Counted from the first letter of the stretch, positions 43,138-52,474 are shown. The stretch is DNA of 64,000 nt from Sedimentibacter saalensis (GCF_007830175.1 NZ_VLKH01000003.1:352497-416496), one strand, 5' to 3'. The notes: generated by a model from the sequence alone, not told the origin. A program made the numbers and translations.

Positions 43138-43491
43138 TTAGGGATAATTTGTAAGGTTAAGAAACACTTTAAATCTTGGTTTGAAATTAACTTTAACTAA
43201 ACCACATTCAGTTTTTATCACTATCTTTGACTCTTCCTTCTTATCAGAAAGTATTTCAATTCTATCTACACTATTAAAATCTAATAATGATAAAAGTTCA
43301 TTGTTATCATCAGAATAAACCTGTATTTTTATATCGGAATATGATGGACAAATACTTACAACAAACCTTTCGCTGGCTTTATTACAAAACTCATACGTTG
43401 CTTCATTATAAAAGTAAGGAATATTATTATCTAAAAACTTAGGTTCACACTCAAACAATGACAACAGTGAAAGTTCATCGGGTATACTCAT
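43138..43491 (-). CDS. Protein of unknown function
   Basis: A 117-residue protein, MSIPDELSLLSLFECEPKFL..., with a beta-rich C-terminal half ending KVNFKPRFKVFLNLTNYP. No membrane segment or known motif. Preceded by AGGTATTAAA. Bounded by repeat A on its downstream side. Confidence 0.6.
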   Translation of the reverse strand: MSIPDELSLLSLFECEPKFLDNNIPYFYNEATYEFCNKASERFVVSICPSYSDIKIQVYSDDNNELLSLLDFNSVDRIEILSDKKEESKIVIKTECGLVKVNFKPRFKVFLNLTNYP

Positions 43492-43547
43492 TTTAATACC
43501 TCCAAAAGCAGAATTATTCTAAATATTTATAACAAAATCTGTAGTTA

Positions 43548-43747
43548 CTATTCAATTTTATCCACACCTTCAATGTATAAAGAAATTTCACCACATTTAG
43601 GACAGATTGCTACTTTAGGACTTCTATTCTCTTAGCAAAAACACCTGTACCTTTAGCAATTTTAATACCATATCCTGCCCCTTCAACTTTCACGTCAAAT
43701 CCTTCAATCATTTCATTTTGGCATTGACGACAAATTCTCAATTTCAT
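43548..43747 (-). pseudogene. Zinc-ribbon protein gene with one-base deletion
   Basis: The frame MKLRICRQCQNEMIEGFDVK follows the intact relative at 23217 until RIE, where one base is missing (GAAGTCC against GAAAAGCC). The rest (PKVAICPKCGEISLYIEG) is in the next frame and ends in TAG at 43548. Four zinc cysteines are separated by the frameshift. Confidence 0.8.
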
Positions 43748-43773
43748 TACTCCCTTTTATCTATTGATTTAAT

Positions 43774-43820
43774 ACACAATATACTACTTATGCATCGCAA
43801 CATAAGAATAATGTGTCATA
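43774..43820 (-). repeat. Repeat A, copy 26
   Basis: ACACAATATACTACTTATGCATCGCAACATAAGAATAATGTGTCAT: ACACAATATAC pairs with GAATAATGTGT. Confidence 0.72.
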
Positions 43821-43867
43821 GATAAATCCAATTTTATGCTTATTTTTTCAACTCGACAAATTGGAAT

Positions 43868-44395
43868 TTATCTAATGGATTTCTCCATTAGAAATAAATC
43901 AAACTCACCATTACTTCCTTCTCTAAAAATTTCAAATCCAATTTTGTTCCAAAAATCTAAAGCCTTTATATTTTCTTTTATTACACCTAGTTGAACTATT
44001 GTTTTTCTATTATTTTTACAAACATCAAATAAATCATTAATAATTAAACTTCCTAGCCCTATATTTTGCCTATTTTTATCAATTTCTAATAATCCAATCC
44101 AAATAGCATTTTTATTATTCGCATCTTGAAAACTATATCCATCGATGATATCTAATACTGCAACCAACTCATTTTGAATATTATATATACTTATAAAATG
44201 ATTACGAGCACTATCTGTAAAAGGTGGTATATCTTCAATATCTCTTTTTACATTTTCCATAGTAACAGGATAATTATTAGATAGTTTTGCAAACTCTTCA
44301 TTACCTTTGTATAAATCTAATATATCTTCATACTTATTATCTTTAACTTCTAAATTATCCAATTTCAATCTTTGTTTGATATCATCTAATAACAT
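43868..44395 (-). CDS. GNAT N-acetyltransferase
   Basis: A 175-residue GNAT, first gene of the array at its right end. YNIQNELVAVLDIIDGYSFQ is beta-4, WIGLLEIDKNRQNIGLGSLI motif A (R-Q-N-I-G-L-G), and NIKALDFWNKIGFEIFREGS motif B. The start is uncertain by a few codons; GGGAGAATGG precedes it. Confidence 0.85.
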   Translation of the reverse strand: MLLDDIKQRLKLDNLEVKDNKYEDILDLYKGNEEFAKLSNNYPVTMENVKRDIEDIPPFTDSARNHFISIYNIQNELVAVLDIIDGYSFQDANNKNAIWIGLLEIDKNRQNIGLGSLIINDLFDVCKNNRKTIVQLGVIKENIKALDFWNKIGFEIFREGSNGEFDLFLMEKSIR

Positions 44396-44445
44396 TCATC
44401 CATTCTCCCTTCAAATTCCTATTTATCGGTTTTCAATAAATAAAT

Positions 44446-44480
44446 CTTATGTCTTATAATACTAATGACCTTGAAAACAT
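44446..44480 (-). repeat. Repeat A, terminal copy 27
   Basis: CTTATGTCTTATAATACTAATGACCTTGAAAAC. Left arm and TACTAATGAC core present. It is the last one before the housekeeping operon and runs straight into repeat C. Confidence 0.55.
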
Positions 44481-44530
44481 TATACTCCTGTTGAGAAAAC
44501 GTTTCAACTAAACTTTCCCTTGATTTACTT
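44479..44530 (-). repeat. Repeat C, copy 3
   Basis: TACTCCTGTTGAGAAAACG, TTTCAACTAAACTTTCCCTTGAT. Near identical to 23479. It marks the right end of the array. Confidence 0.72.
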
Positions 44531-44587
44531 CATATCAAAAAAGAAATACGTGATGAGAGATAAACAATAAGTAAAATTGTAGAATTA

Positions 44588-44623
44588 AAAAAAGCACATT
44601 TTATTTCTTCGATGTGCTTTTTG
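44588..44623 (-). terminator. Terminator of the dnaX-ybaB-recR operon
   Basis: AAAGCACAT pairs with ATGTGCTTT; T-runs on both sides. It lies 60 bases past the recR stop. Confidence 0.85.
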
Positions 44624-44682
44624 ATAAAACTATTTAGATTTTTGATAAGAGATTATTTGGGGGGACAAAAACATGCATTCAA

Positions 44683-45279
44683 CTACATGTCTCTGCGGCC
44701 TTCCATTGCACGCATGAGTGTAACCTCATCAGCGTACTCTATGTCTCCTCCGATTGGTATGCCGTGGGCTATACGCGTTGTTCTGATTCCCATTGGCTTT
44801 ATCAACCTTGATATGTATACTGCTGTTGCTTCGCCTTCAATTGTCGGGTTAGTGGCAAGAATTACTTCTGTCACTTCAGAATTTAATCTGCTTACCAGAT
44901 TTTTGATGTTTATATCTTCAGGACCTATTCCGTCAAGAGGCGAGATAGTACCATGGAGGACGTGGTAAACACCTTTGTATTCCTTGGTGCGCTCCATTGC
45001 AGCAATATCTCTCACATCCTCAACAACACATATTGTTGAATGGTCTCTTTTAAAGTTGCTGCATATACTGCAAGTTTCTCCTTCTGTGAGGTTTCCGCAT
45101 GTCTTGCAGTGTTTTGTAAGTTTCTTGGCATTTACTATTGCTTTTGCAAGTTCCACCACATCGTTGCCCTTCATGTCAAGTATGTGAAATGCAAGGCGTT
45201 GAGCTGATTTTCTTCCTATTCCGGGAAGTTTAGCCAGTTCTTCTATTAGCTTTGTAATCGGCGGTGTGTACTGCTCCAT
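44683..45279 (-). CDS. recR: Recombination mediator protein RecR
   Basis: A 198-residue protein of standard length. The helix-hairpin-helix region [18 protein letters not shown], the zinc finger [16 protein letters not shown] and the Toprim domain ([30 protein letters not shown]) are all present. It helps load RecA at gaps with RecF/RecO. The ATG overlaps the ybaB stop by one base (TAATG), so translation is coupled. The stop is TAG, showing that TAG terminates in this organism. Confidence 0.96.
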   Translation of the reverse strand: MEQYTPPITKLIEELAKLPGIGRKSAQRLAFHILDMKGNDVVELAKAIVNAKKLTKHCKTCGNLTEGETCSICSNFKRDHSTICVVEDVRDIAAMERTKEYKGVYHVLHGTISPLDGIGPEDINIKNLVSRLNSEVTEVILATNPTIEGEATAVYISRLIKPMGIRTTRIAHGIPIGGDIEYADEVTLMRAMEGRRDM

Positions 45280-45629
45280 TATAATAACCCTGGAATGCTT
45301 ACTCCACCTGTTACTTTTTTCATTTCAGTATCCATCATTTCATCTGCTTTTCTGAAAGCTTCGTTGATGGCTGCAACAATCATGTCTTCAAGCATTTCAA
45401 CATCATCCTTGTCAACCACCTCAGGATCTATTTTTACTTCAAGCAGAGCTTTTTTGCCTGTTACCTTTACTGAAACTGCTCCTCCGCCTGAAGTTGCCTC
45501 CACTTCTTTCTGCTCAAGTTCTTTCTGCATATCTTCCATTTGTTTCTGCATTTTTTGAACCTGCTTCATCATGTTGTTCATATTTCCGCCCCCTGGCATT
45601 CCCATGGGCATTCTTCTACCTTTACTCAT
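45279..45629 (-). CDS. ybaB: Nucleoid-associated protein YbaB/EbfC
   Basis: A 116-residue protein: [20 protein letters not shown] then the coiled [15 protein letters not shown] and [35 protein letters not shown], the YbaB/EbfC signature. It binds DNA as a dimer. The gene sits between dnaX and recR in the usual order, with one base to dnaX and one-base overlap with recR. AGGAGG precedes the ATG. Confidence 0.95.
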   Translation of the reverse strand: MSKGRRMPMGMPGGGNMNNMMKQVQKMQKQMEDMQKELEQKEVEATSGGGAVSVKVTGKKALLEVKIDPEVVDKDDVEMLEDMIVAAINEAFRKADEMMDTEMKKVTGGVSIPGLL

Positions 45630-45630
45630 T

Positions 45631-47340
45631 TTAATCCTCCTGCTTAAATTCTACTATTTCTTCACCAAATTCATTTTTCAAATCTTCATAGATATCTTCT
45701 ATTGTTTGTTTTGGTTTATTTGATTTTTCTTCTTTTTCTCTCTTTGAAATAAATTCAACTTCACAATTATCATTTACAAATGAGCTGATAACATCCTTGA
45801 ATTTTTGTCTGTTCTTGGGCTGATTTGCAGCATTGATGTGGAAAGTGAACTTAGGGTCAAATTCAAATACAGCCTTTTTGTTCACCACTTCTGTGAGTTT
45901 TGATTCTCTTATGATTGCCTGCAATCCTGCATTTTCACTTCTAACTTTTTTCAGTATTGCCTGCCATCCGTTTATTATGGCATTGAAAATTGCCTCATCA
46001 CTTTTGTTTTCAAAGTTTCGTGGTTCCTGAACAGAATTAGAAGTATCATGACTAGTTTCCTGCTTTACTGCATGTTCGGAAACCACAGTCTTTCTTGTTT
46101 CCTGAGCAGGAAAATCATTATGTACAGCAGTCTGCCTGCTTGGTGCTGCTTTAGCACTTTGCCTTGCAACAGGAACATTTCCACTCTTAATGATATTTTC
46201 AAGCTCTTCAATTCTTTTTGTCAGAGTTTCAATATCAGTATGATTTACACCATGAAGCATTTTTATCAATTTTGTTTCCAGTAAAACTCTTGGATTAAGA
46301 GACCTTTTACATTCAAGCTGAGCTGTTGACAAATCTTCAATATAATTTACAATTTCATCTACTGAAATCTTTGAGCTTGCATTTTTTAACGCTTCTGCTT
46401 CATCCTCTGAAACTCTCATGAGATTATCAGTTGAATTTGTTGTCTTTATAATCAACATGTTTCTGAAGCATATTATGAGCTCATCCAGGAAAAAGGAAAG
46501 CTCTTTTCCGCTGTTTAATATATCATCAACCAAAATCATGGTTTTTTCTATGCTTTTGTCCATAAGGGAACTTGCTGCTTCCATTACAACCTGGTAATTA
46601 ACGGTACCCAGCAAATTTATTACAGTTTCGTAATCAACCTCTTCATTGTTGAACGATACACACCTGTCAAGGATGCTAAGTGCATCTCTCATGGCTCCTT
46701 CTGAATTTGCAGCTATTAGCTTCAGTGCCTTTTCATCATATTTCACATTGATTTCCTGGCATATTTTCTCCATGTTTTCCACAATTACTGATGATTTGAT
46801 TCTTTTCAAATCAAATCTCTGACATCTTGACAAAATTGTTGCAGGAATTTTCTGCGGCTCAGTTGTTGCAAGGATAAACAGCAAATGTTCCGGAGGTTCC
46901 TCCAGTGTTTTTAAAAGGGCATTGAATGCTCCTTTTGAAAGCATGTGAACTTCGTCTATGATGTATACTTTGTACTTGCTTTTTACAGGGAGAAATTTCA
47001 CCTTATCTCTCAGTTCTCGTATATCTTCAACTCCATTGTTTGAAGCTGCATCCATTTCTATTACATCCATATTGGTTTCATCCAATATGCTTTTGCATAT
47101 TTCACATTCATTGCACGGATTGCCGTCATGGCTGTTTGTACAGTTAACAGCACGTGCGAATATTTTAGCAGTGGATGTCTTGCCTGTTCCTCTGATGCCG
47201 CTGAACAGATATGCATGAGCTATATTATCCGACAATATTTGATTTTTTAAAGTCTTAGTTACATGTTCCTGCCCCAGTACATCATCAAATATTTTAGGAC
47301 GGAATTTTCTGTATATTGCTTGATGCGACAACTTAACCAC
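45631..47340 (-). CDS. dnaX: DNA polymerase III subunit gamma/tau
   Basis: A 569-residue protein. Walker [14 protein letters not shown] near 46-58, zinc module [16 protein letters not shown], Walker [12 protein letters not shown], and sensor TILSRCQRF. The C-terminal 200 residues are the variable tau part with a polar linker [17 protein letters not shown]. It is the clamp loader motor. The GTG at 47340 starts after GAGGT. First gene of the operon. Confidence 0.95.
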   Translation of the reverse strand: MVKLSHQAIYRKFRPKIFDDVLGQEHVTKTLKNQILSDNIAHAYLFSGIRGTGKTSTAKIFARAVNCTNSHDGNPCNECEICKSILDETNMDVIEMDAASNNGVEDIRELRDKVKFLPVKSKYKVYIIDEVHMLSKGAFNALLKTLEEPPEHLLFILATTEPQKIPATILSRCQRFDLKRIKSSVIVENMEKICQEINVKYDEKALKLIAANSEGAMRDALSILDRCVSFNNEEVDYETVINLLGTVNYQVVMEAASSLMDKSIEKTMILVDDILNSGKELSFFLDELIICFRNMLIIKTTNSTDNLMRVSEDEAEALKNASSKISVDEIVNYIEDLSTAQLECKRSLNPRVLLETKLIKMLHGVNHTDIETLTKRIEELENIIKSGNVPVARQSAKAAPSRQTAVHNDFPAQETRKTVVSEHAVKQETSHDTSNSVQEPRNFENKSDEAIFNAIINGWQAILKKVRSENAGLQAIIRESKLTEVVNKKAVFEFDPKFTFHINAANQPKNRQKFKDVISSFVNDNCEVEFISKREKEEKSNKPKQTIEDIYEDLKNEFGEEIVEFKQED

Positions 47341-47366
47341 CTGACCTCATCTGGTAATTTTTAATA

Positions 47367-47395
47367 ATTATAGCATAAAAAAAACCTATGCACAA
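47367..47395 (-). promoter_or_regulatory. Promoter of the dnaX operon
   Basis: On the minus strand TTGTGC and TATAAT are 17 bases apart, then 26 bases to the GTG. Strong match to a housekeeping sigma promoter. Confidence 0.65.
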
Positions 47396-47430
47396 CATTG
47401 TAATTATTGCTTTTGAACAGTGTCTAATAA

Positions 47431-48759
47431 TTATTGCTGCAAAGGCACAATACTATCAGCTACTGTTATATTTTCTCCGTTAGTTTCTTTTACAAACATA
47501 GTTCCTGCAAATGTAACAGCACTTAACACCGCAAGCACAATAAATGCCCTGGAATACAGCTCTCCTCCGACTAATGAAGGATTCATGTCAATTATCTTTC
47601 CAACTGCTACCGGTCCCACTGCACTTCCAATGAACTCCATGAGACCTACAAAGGAAACTGATAATCCTGCATATGTCAGGTCGTTGGATTCCTTGGCAAC
47701 TGTGTAGGATAAAAGACATGATGACAGGGACAGCCCTGTAAGCATGTAAAGCATTTTCAGTTTATCAAAAGCAGGTTCTCCCTTGCTTATTACAACTATG
47801 TAAACCCAGACTGCAGTCATGGTACCATTAAGAATAAGCATGAATATTTTTCTTTTTCTGAAACGATCAGAAACAAGTCCAAGTATTGTTGAGCCTATGG
47901 CAAGTGCCAGAGTCAGTATCATTGTGTACCTTGAAGCATCAACCATGGATACTCCGTAAGTATCACGTACATACACGCTGCCGAATGAACCAGACAATAT
48001 GGAAAGTATTGCACCCAGTGAAAACACTACTGCAAATGTTGGCCAGTTGTAACGGTTTAGCAGTATCTTTCCAACAGCATTTCGAATTTTTATTTTTTCT
48101 TTATTAGGATTTATGGTAATAATCTTTCCTTCCATGGACTCAATTGAAGGAAGCCCCATATCCTCCGGAGAATTTCTTACGATTATAAATGTTAGTATAC
48201 CCATGAAAACAGACATTGCACCGAAAACAAAATATATGCTTCTCCATGAAAACATGTCTGCCAGCATCCTCAATGGTGTCTGAGCCAAGACGCTCCCAAG
48301 GTTTCCCAAGAGAAAAGTCAGTCCTGTCATGGTTGCAAACTCTCTTGACAAAAACCACTTTGTCTGAACTTTAATAAGTGAGATGTAGGTTACAGATATA
48401 CCGATTCCTATTACAAATCTGCTGATGTTTGCAATGGCTGCACCTTGGGCAGCAGCAAACAAAAATGAACCAATTGCTGTAACTATGCATCCTGCTGTAA
48501 CGGTCATTCTGGCACCTAAGGTGTCGGCCAGCAGTCCTGATGGAATCTGCATAATAAGGTACGAGTAAAAGACCATGCTGCTTAAGTTTCCAAATGCGGC
48601 AGTTGAAAGATTAAATGAATCAATCAGTTCATCCTGCATTACACCCGTTGAAAACTTGTGAAAATTAGCCAGAAAGTATACCGTTGAAAGCAGAATATAA
48701 ATTACCCAGCGATATTTCATAACTTTCCTTTTTTCTGTTTCGAAATTTTTGCCTTTCAT
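47431..48759 (-). CDS. MFS transporter
   Basis: A 442-residue protein with 12 predicted helices. GLLADTLGARMTVTAGCIVT is the loop 2-3 motif (GxLaDrxGrk) and GLVSDRFRKRKIFM the equivalent loop 8-9 motif. The sequence is of the anion/organophosphate-like MFS class. It has no co-transcribed enzyme gene from which to guess a substrate. Its stop is about 90 bases from the dnaX start. Confidence 0.88.
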   Translation of the reverse strand: MKGKNFETEKRKVMKYRWVIYILLSTVYFLANFHKFSTGVMQDELIDSFNLSTAAFGNLSSMVFYSYLIMQIPSGLLADTLGARMTVTAGCIVTAIGSFLFAAAQGAAIANISRFVIGIGISVTYISLIKVQTKWFLSREFATMTGLTFLLGNLGSVLAQTPLRMLADMFSWRSIYFVFGAMSVFMGILTFIIVRNSPEDMGLPSIESMEGKIITINPNKEKIKIRNAVGKILLNRYNWPTFAVVFSLGAILSILSGSFGSVYVRDTYGVSMVDASRYTMILTLALAIGSTILGLVSDRFRKRKIFMLILNGTMTAVWVYIVVISKGEPAFDKLKMLYMLTGLSLSSCLLSYTVAKESNDLTYAGLSVSFVGLMEFIGSAVGPVAVGKIIDMNPSLVGGELYSRAFIVLAVLSAVTFAGTMFVKETNGENITVADSIVPLQQ

Positions 48760-48948
48760 ATGTCACCCATATAAATATTAAGATTTACTGCATACTTTAA
48801 ATTATATCATAGTTTACATTTACGTACAATTTTTATAATTTAGCAATGAATTATGAAAATTGTAATATTCAACTTAATCTCTGTTTAAAAATTTTGAAAT
48901 ATAATGCATTTTGTGGTAAAATTAACATTATTCTTTAAGGAGTTAAAC

Positions 48949-49689
48949 ATGAATATAAAACAAATACGAGATTTAACTGTAATAGATTTTGATGAAAAAA
49001 GATACCTTGGCATTTCCTGTGATTCATGCGGAGGAATTGGATTAAAGGAACATGATTTTGTAAAGGCACCTCCGCAGCTTACTGCTTATCATACAGGAAA
49101 GGTTGTTCTTGCTGAGCTTATGAGCATGGGATTTGCTCCTATGATAATGGCCGACGGTCTGGCTGTTGAAATGGACGATACTGGCAAACAACTCATAGAA
49201 GGTTTTAATGAAGTTTTGTCAAAGCTTAAAACTTCAAAGGTTCACCTTACAGGAAGCACTGAGGAAAATATACCTACTGTCCAGACTTCCATGGGGGTTA
49301 CGTGCATAGGAGTTTGCGACAAAGACAAACTTAAGTACAAAAAAACAGTTAAAAATGATGTGTGCATGCTCATCGGTCTTCCGCTTGTGGGAAATGATGT
49401 GGTTAACAATCCGGACAAAATTCTGGACATAGATGATTTTGAAGAATTGTATTTGTCCCATATGATTAAGGAAATGCTTCCTGTTGGTTCAAGAGGAACA
49501 GGAGCAGAACTAGAAGAACTTTGCAGCTACAACGGATTAATTTTTAAATTCAAGGATGATATTTCAATAGATTTGAAACAATCAGGAGGTCCATCCTGCT
49601 GCTGCCTGGTTACATTGGATGAAAAAGATATTGAGGCAGTAAGAAAACTCACCAAGAAACCTTCTGAACTAATCGGGTGGTTTTGTTAA
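48949..49689 (+). CDS. PurM-like protein (AIR synthase-related)
   Basis: A 246-residue protein. It is the first plus-strand gene. LGISCDSCGGIGLKEHDFVK and GKVVLAELMSMGFAPMIMAD resemble the N-terminal ATP-binding half of AIR synthase/HypE family proteins, but the second domain is only partly recognisable. There is a CCC run near residue 221. A role in selenium, cobalamin or nickel metabolism cannot be assigned. The ATG at 48949 follows AAGGAG. Confidence 0.65.
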   Translation: MNIKQIRDLTVIDFDEKRYLGISCDSCGGIGLKEHDFVKAPPQLTAYHTGKVVLAELMSMGFAPMIMADGLAVEMDDTGKQLIEGFNEVLSKLKTSKVHLTGSTEENIPTVQTSMGVTCIGVCDKDKLKYKKTVKNDVCMLIGLPLVGNDVVNNPDKILDIDDFEELYLSHMIKEMLPVGSRGTGAELEELCSYNGLIFKFKDDISIDLKQSGGPSCCCLVTLDEKDIEAVRKLTKKPSELIGWFC

Positions 49690-49739
49690 GTGTTTGCAAT
49701 ATTTTATTAGTAGTATCAGATAATAGCACCTGAAAAATC

Positions 49740-49800
49740 TATTCCAGTCATTCTAGGAATAGTGAAGGATCTCATTTTTTGATTAAATGAGGTTCTTCAG
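49740..49800 (+). repeat. Diverged dispersed repeat (TCATTCT...GAAGGATCTCA type)
   Basis: CCAGTCATTCTAGGAATAG and GTGAAGGATCTCATTTTTTG then TGAGGTTCTTCAG. Same family as 60056-60136, but shortened. Confidence 0.55.
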
Positions 49801-49806
49801 TTTTTT
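49767..49806 (+). terminator. Terminator of the PurM-like gene
   Basis: GGATCTCATTT pairs with AAATGAGGTTC, then TTCAGTTTTTT. The stem is part of the dispersed repeat. Confidence 0.65.
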
Positions 49807-49811
49807 AGAAA

Positions 49812-49842
49812 AAAACAGCGCAATCCTGCGCTTTAGCGCAAA
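49812..49842 (-). terminator. Terminator of the small minus-strand membrane gene
   Basis: On the minus strand AGCGCAGGATTGCGCT is followed by GTTTTTTT. Confidence 0.7.
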
Positions 49843-49879
49843 ACTAATAAATCTAAACTTACTCTTCATGCAAAGGCCC

Positions 49880-50119
49880 CTAAGCCTTTTTTCTTGACAG
49901 TGTCCACTTAAGCAATAAAATGGCGCTAAGTAATGTGATGATTAACCCTGCTAATGATATTAAAATAAATATAGTTCTAAAAAAAACTATCATTTCCACA
50001 TTAAGACTATTATTCATATTAGCGAAATAATTCACTATTTCCCATGTAATTTCATTATTAGAAAACCATAAAACAATTCCGGCAACAATTCTATAAACAT
50101 ATATTTTTTCTTTTCCCAC
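49880..50119 (-). CDS. Small two-helix membrane protein
   Basis: A 79-residue protein. Helices are at about residues 8-22 and 42-69; the C-terminus is basic, LKWTLSRKKA. The GTG at 50119 follows GGGGTG at six bases; an earlier GTG at 50128 has no ribosome site. No family recognised. A terminator follows. Confidence 0.6.
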   Translation of the reverse strand: MGKEKIYVYRIVAGIVLWFSNNEITWEIVNYFANMNNSLNVEMIVFFRTIFILISLAGLIITLLSAILLLKWTLSRKKA

Positions 50120-50205
50120 AATATTCACCCCAATATAATTTTTTAATAAATGCTATATGGATATTATAGCACAGGCAGAAGTATTTAAAGACACTTTTTA
50201 TATAT

Positions 50206-50240
50206 TTAATGGGCATAAATTTTTTTATGCCCATTAATTT
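50206..50240. terminator. Palindromic hairpin with T/A-runs
   Basis: TTAATGGGCATAAA and TTTATGCCCATTAA form a long perfect stem; A/T-runs on both sides suit bidirectional termination. Confidence 0.75.
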
Positions 50241-50266
50241 TACTTATACTATTAATCTTAATACTA

Positions 50267-50413
50267 ACTATACGAGTATCTAAAATCATCTATTGTAGTT
50301 CGTGCATAATATGTAGTCCCGGTAACAAATGACACAGAATACCCACAACCTTTTAGATATTCAATACTAAATTCGCCTTCTGTTGATTTATAAGTAGTTA
50401 CTGTAATATTTTG
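50267..50413 (-). pseudogene. C-terminal fragment of an exported-type protein
   Basis: A start-less frame reads ITVTTYKSTEGEFSIEYLKG and YARTTIDDFRYSYS, ending in TAG at 50267-50269. Beta-type polar sequence similar to the C-terminal strands of extracellular domains; family unknown. It has no start codon of its own, so it is taken as a remnant. Confidence 0.45.
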
Positions 50414-50436
50414 GCGAAGCCGAAATCAAAGCAAAC

Positions 50437-50474
50437 TAAAAGGCAAATCCATAACGTATGTTTAGGATTTGCCC
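50437..50474 (-). terminator. Terminator of rpmE
   Basis: GGCAAATCC pairs with GGATTTGCC, followed on the minus strand by TTTTAG. It is 15 bases past the rpmE stop. Confidence 0.72.
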
Positions 50475-50488
50475 AAAAGTCAATGTTC

Positions 50489-50695
50489 TTATTTGTTGTC
50501 CAAGTTGTATTTTTTCTTAAATCTGTCAACTCTTCCGCCTTTATCGATAAACTTTTGTTTACCAGTAAAGAATGGATGACATTCTGAACAAATTTCAACT
50601 TTGATTTCGTCTAATACTGAACCAGTTTCAAATGTATTTCCACATGCGCAGTGTACAGTAACAGTTTTATAATCTGGATGTATACCTTGTTTCAT
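50489..50695 (-). CDS. rpmE: 50S ribosomal protein L31
   Basis: A 68-residue protein of standard length, [20 protein letters not shown], with CAC and [20 protein letters not shown]: the four-cysteine zinc-binding form (C+) of L31. GAGGTG precedes the ATG at 50695. It is downstream of rho, a common arrangement in Firmicutes. Confidence 0.95.
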   Translation of the reverse strand: MKQGIHPDYKTVTVHCACGNTFETGSVLDEIKVEICSECHPFFTGKQKFIDKGGRVDRFKKKYNLDNK

Positions 50696-50818
50696 CCCGT
50701 TCACCTCTTTCTCGCTCTATATATTAATTAAATAATATCTCAATTTACCTTGAGTATTATATCATACCATTTTATATAATACAATATTTTTTTGCTTTAT
50801 ATAATTATTACTTTTTGT

Positions 50819-52297
50819 TTAAAAGTTTCTGTCGTCAAGATCATCTTTCATTTTATCGATATTAAGCAGCTGTGCTGAAGCCTGCTTGATAAAATCAGCA
50901 TTTGTCTTGGTTTTTATAAGCCCGTCGATTATTCTTTCAGTTACATCTGCAACTGAGAAATTGCTCATTGCTTTTCTAAGCTGCCATATTGTCTGCATTT
51001 CTTCTGCATTCAGCAACAGTTCTTCTCTTCTTGTTCCTGACTTGTTTATGTCTATGGCAGGGAAGACTCTCTTTTCTGAAAGTTTTCTGTCAAGATGGAT
51101 TTCCATGTTGCCTGTTCCCTTGAACTCTTCAAATATCATGTCGTCCATACGGCTTCCTGTTTCAATCAACGCACTTGCCAATATTGTCAGGCTGCCTCCG
51201 AACTCGATGTTTCTTGCAGCTCCGAAAAATCTTTTAGGACCATACAGTGCTCCAGGATCAAGACCTCCGGACAATGTTCTTCCTGTGGGAGTGATTGTCA
51301 GGTTGTATGCCCTTGCAAGTCTTGTTATGCTGTCCAAAAGAATTACAACATCCTTACCGTGTTCCACAAGCCTCTTTGCTCTTTCAAGAACCATCTCAGC
51401 AACCTTTATGTGGTTTTTTGGAAGCTCATCAAATGTTGAATAAACAACGTCTCCCTTTACGGAACGCTTCATGTCTGTAACTTCTTCAGGACGTTCATCT
51501 ATAAGAAGCATAATAATTTCTATTTCAGGATAGTTTTCAGCTATGCTGTTAGCCAGGTTTTTCAAAATTGTTGTTTTTCCTGCCTTAGGAGGAGCAACAA
51601 TCATCCCTCTTTGCCCTTTACCTATGGGAGCAATCAAATCTATCAATCTCATTGCAATTTCTTTGTGAGATTTTTCAAGTTTTATTCTTTCATTGGGATA
51701 AATAGGGGTGAGAGAATCAAAATCTTTTCTGTTTCTTGCCAATTCAGGATTTTCATCATTGACTTGTTTCACGTACAATAAGGCTTTGAATTTTTCGCCT
51801 TGCTTAGGAGGCCTTGTTATTCCGGTAATTTTGTCTCCTGTCTTCATATGAAATCTTCTGATTTGAGAAGGGGATATGTATACATCTTCATCGCTGGTAA
51901 GATAGTTATTTGTTCTTAAGAAACCATAGCCGTCAGGGTGTGTTTCAAGTATTCCTTCAACCTTTACTGCACCTTCTCCGCTGGATTCAATTTCTTCGAC
52001 TATTTTATCAGGCATTGAATTTTTCTTGTTTGATTCTTCTTCAGCTTCAAACACTTCCAAACTTTTTGCTTTTTCAACAAATTTTACACTTGATTTTCCT
52101 TCATCATCTTTATCTTCTATATTTTCGCTAACAAATACCTGAGCATTGTTATCTGTTTCATTCAAATTATCATAATAGTTGTTAAGTTTAATTAACAATT
52201 CTTCCTTTTTATACTTATAGGAATCATGCATCCCCAAAGATTTAGCAAGTTCCTTAAGCTCAGTAAGCTTCAAGGCTGCCAATTGGTTTTTCTCCAT
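50819..52297 (-). CDS. rho: Transcription termination factor Rho
   Basis: A 492-residue protein. An N-terminal SAP-like region ([14 protein letters not shown]), an acidic low-complexity insert (about residues 50-110), the RNA-binding cold-shock domain with [10 protein letters not shown], and the RecA-like motor with [20 protein letters not shown] (Walker A) and [16 protein letters not shown]. The Q- and R-loops are complete, so it is active. The start at 52297 follows GGAGG; the longer frame is only four codons. Confidence 0.96.
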   Translation of the reverse strand: MEKNQLAALKLTELKELAKSLGMHDSYKYKKEELLIKLNNYYDNLNETDNNAQVFVSENIEDKDDEGKSSVKFVEKAKSLEVFEAEEESNKKNSMPDKIVEEIESSGEGAVKVEGILETHPDGYGFLRTNNYLTSDEDVYISPSQIRRFHMKTGDKITGITRPPKQGEKFKALLYVKQVNDENPELARNRKDFDSLTPIYPNERIKLEKSHKEIAMRLIDLIAPIGKGQRGMIVAPPKAGKTTILKNLANSIAENYPEIEIIMLLIDERPEEVTDMKRSVKGDVVYSTFDELPKNHIKVAEMVLERAKRLVEHGKDVVILLDSITRLARAYNLTITPTGRTLSGGLDPGALYGPKRFFGAARNIEFGGSLTILASALIETGSRMDDMIFEEFKGTGNMEIHLDRKLSEKRVFPAIDINKSGTRREELLLNAEEMQTIWQLRKAMSNFSVADVTERIIDGLIKTKTNADFIKQASAQLLNIDKMKDDLDDRNF

Positions 52298-52474
52298 AAA
52301 AACCTCCATACTTATTTAGTTTTTGTCAATTCATAGGAAAATTAAGGTAAGTGTTCGGTAAGTGGTACAATGATAACATTTAATTAAATAATAGTCAAGG
52401 ATAATCTTGTTGCAATTCCTTTCCTTTCGTTAACTGGATTATAATTTACTATTTGTTAATTTATTAACCAATCA

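Noticed and set aside
1..44480. Calling repeat A a canonical integron attC site
   Set aside because: Arms and palindromy fit, but I could not find RYYYAAC and GTTRRRY cores in the right places in any copy, and no integrase is in view. It is reported as attC-like only.
1..44480. CRISPR array
   Set aside because: Repeat A copies are 0.3-4 kb apart with genes between them, vary in sequence and are not regularly spaced; no cas gene is present.
1..44480. Prophage or conjugative element
   Set aside because: No structural, replication, integrase, relaxase or type IV secretion gene was recognised.
47341..47430. SRP RNA or another ncRNA near dnaX
   Set aside because: The 90-base gap holds a promoter but no sequence resembling the SRP RNA helix 8 motif.
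48949..49689. Naming the PurM-like gene selD, hypE or thiL
   Set aside because: It resembles the fold only in the first half and lacks the specific residues I would need for any of these.
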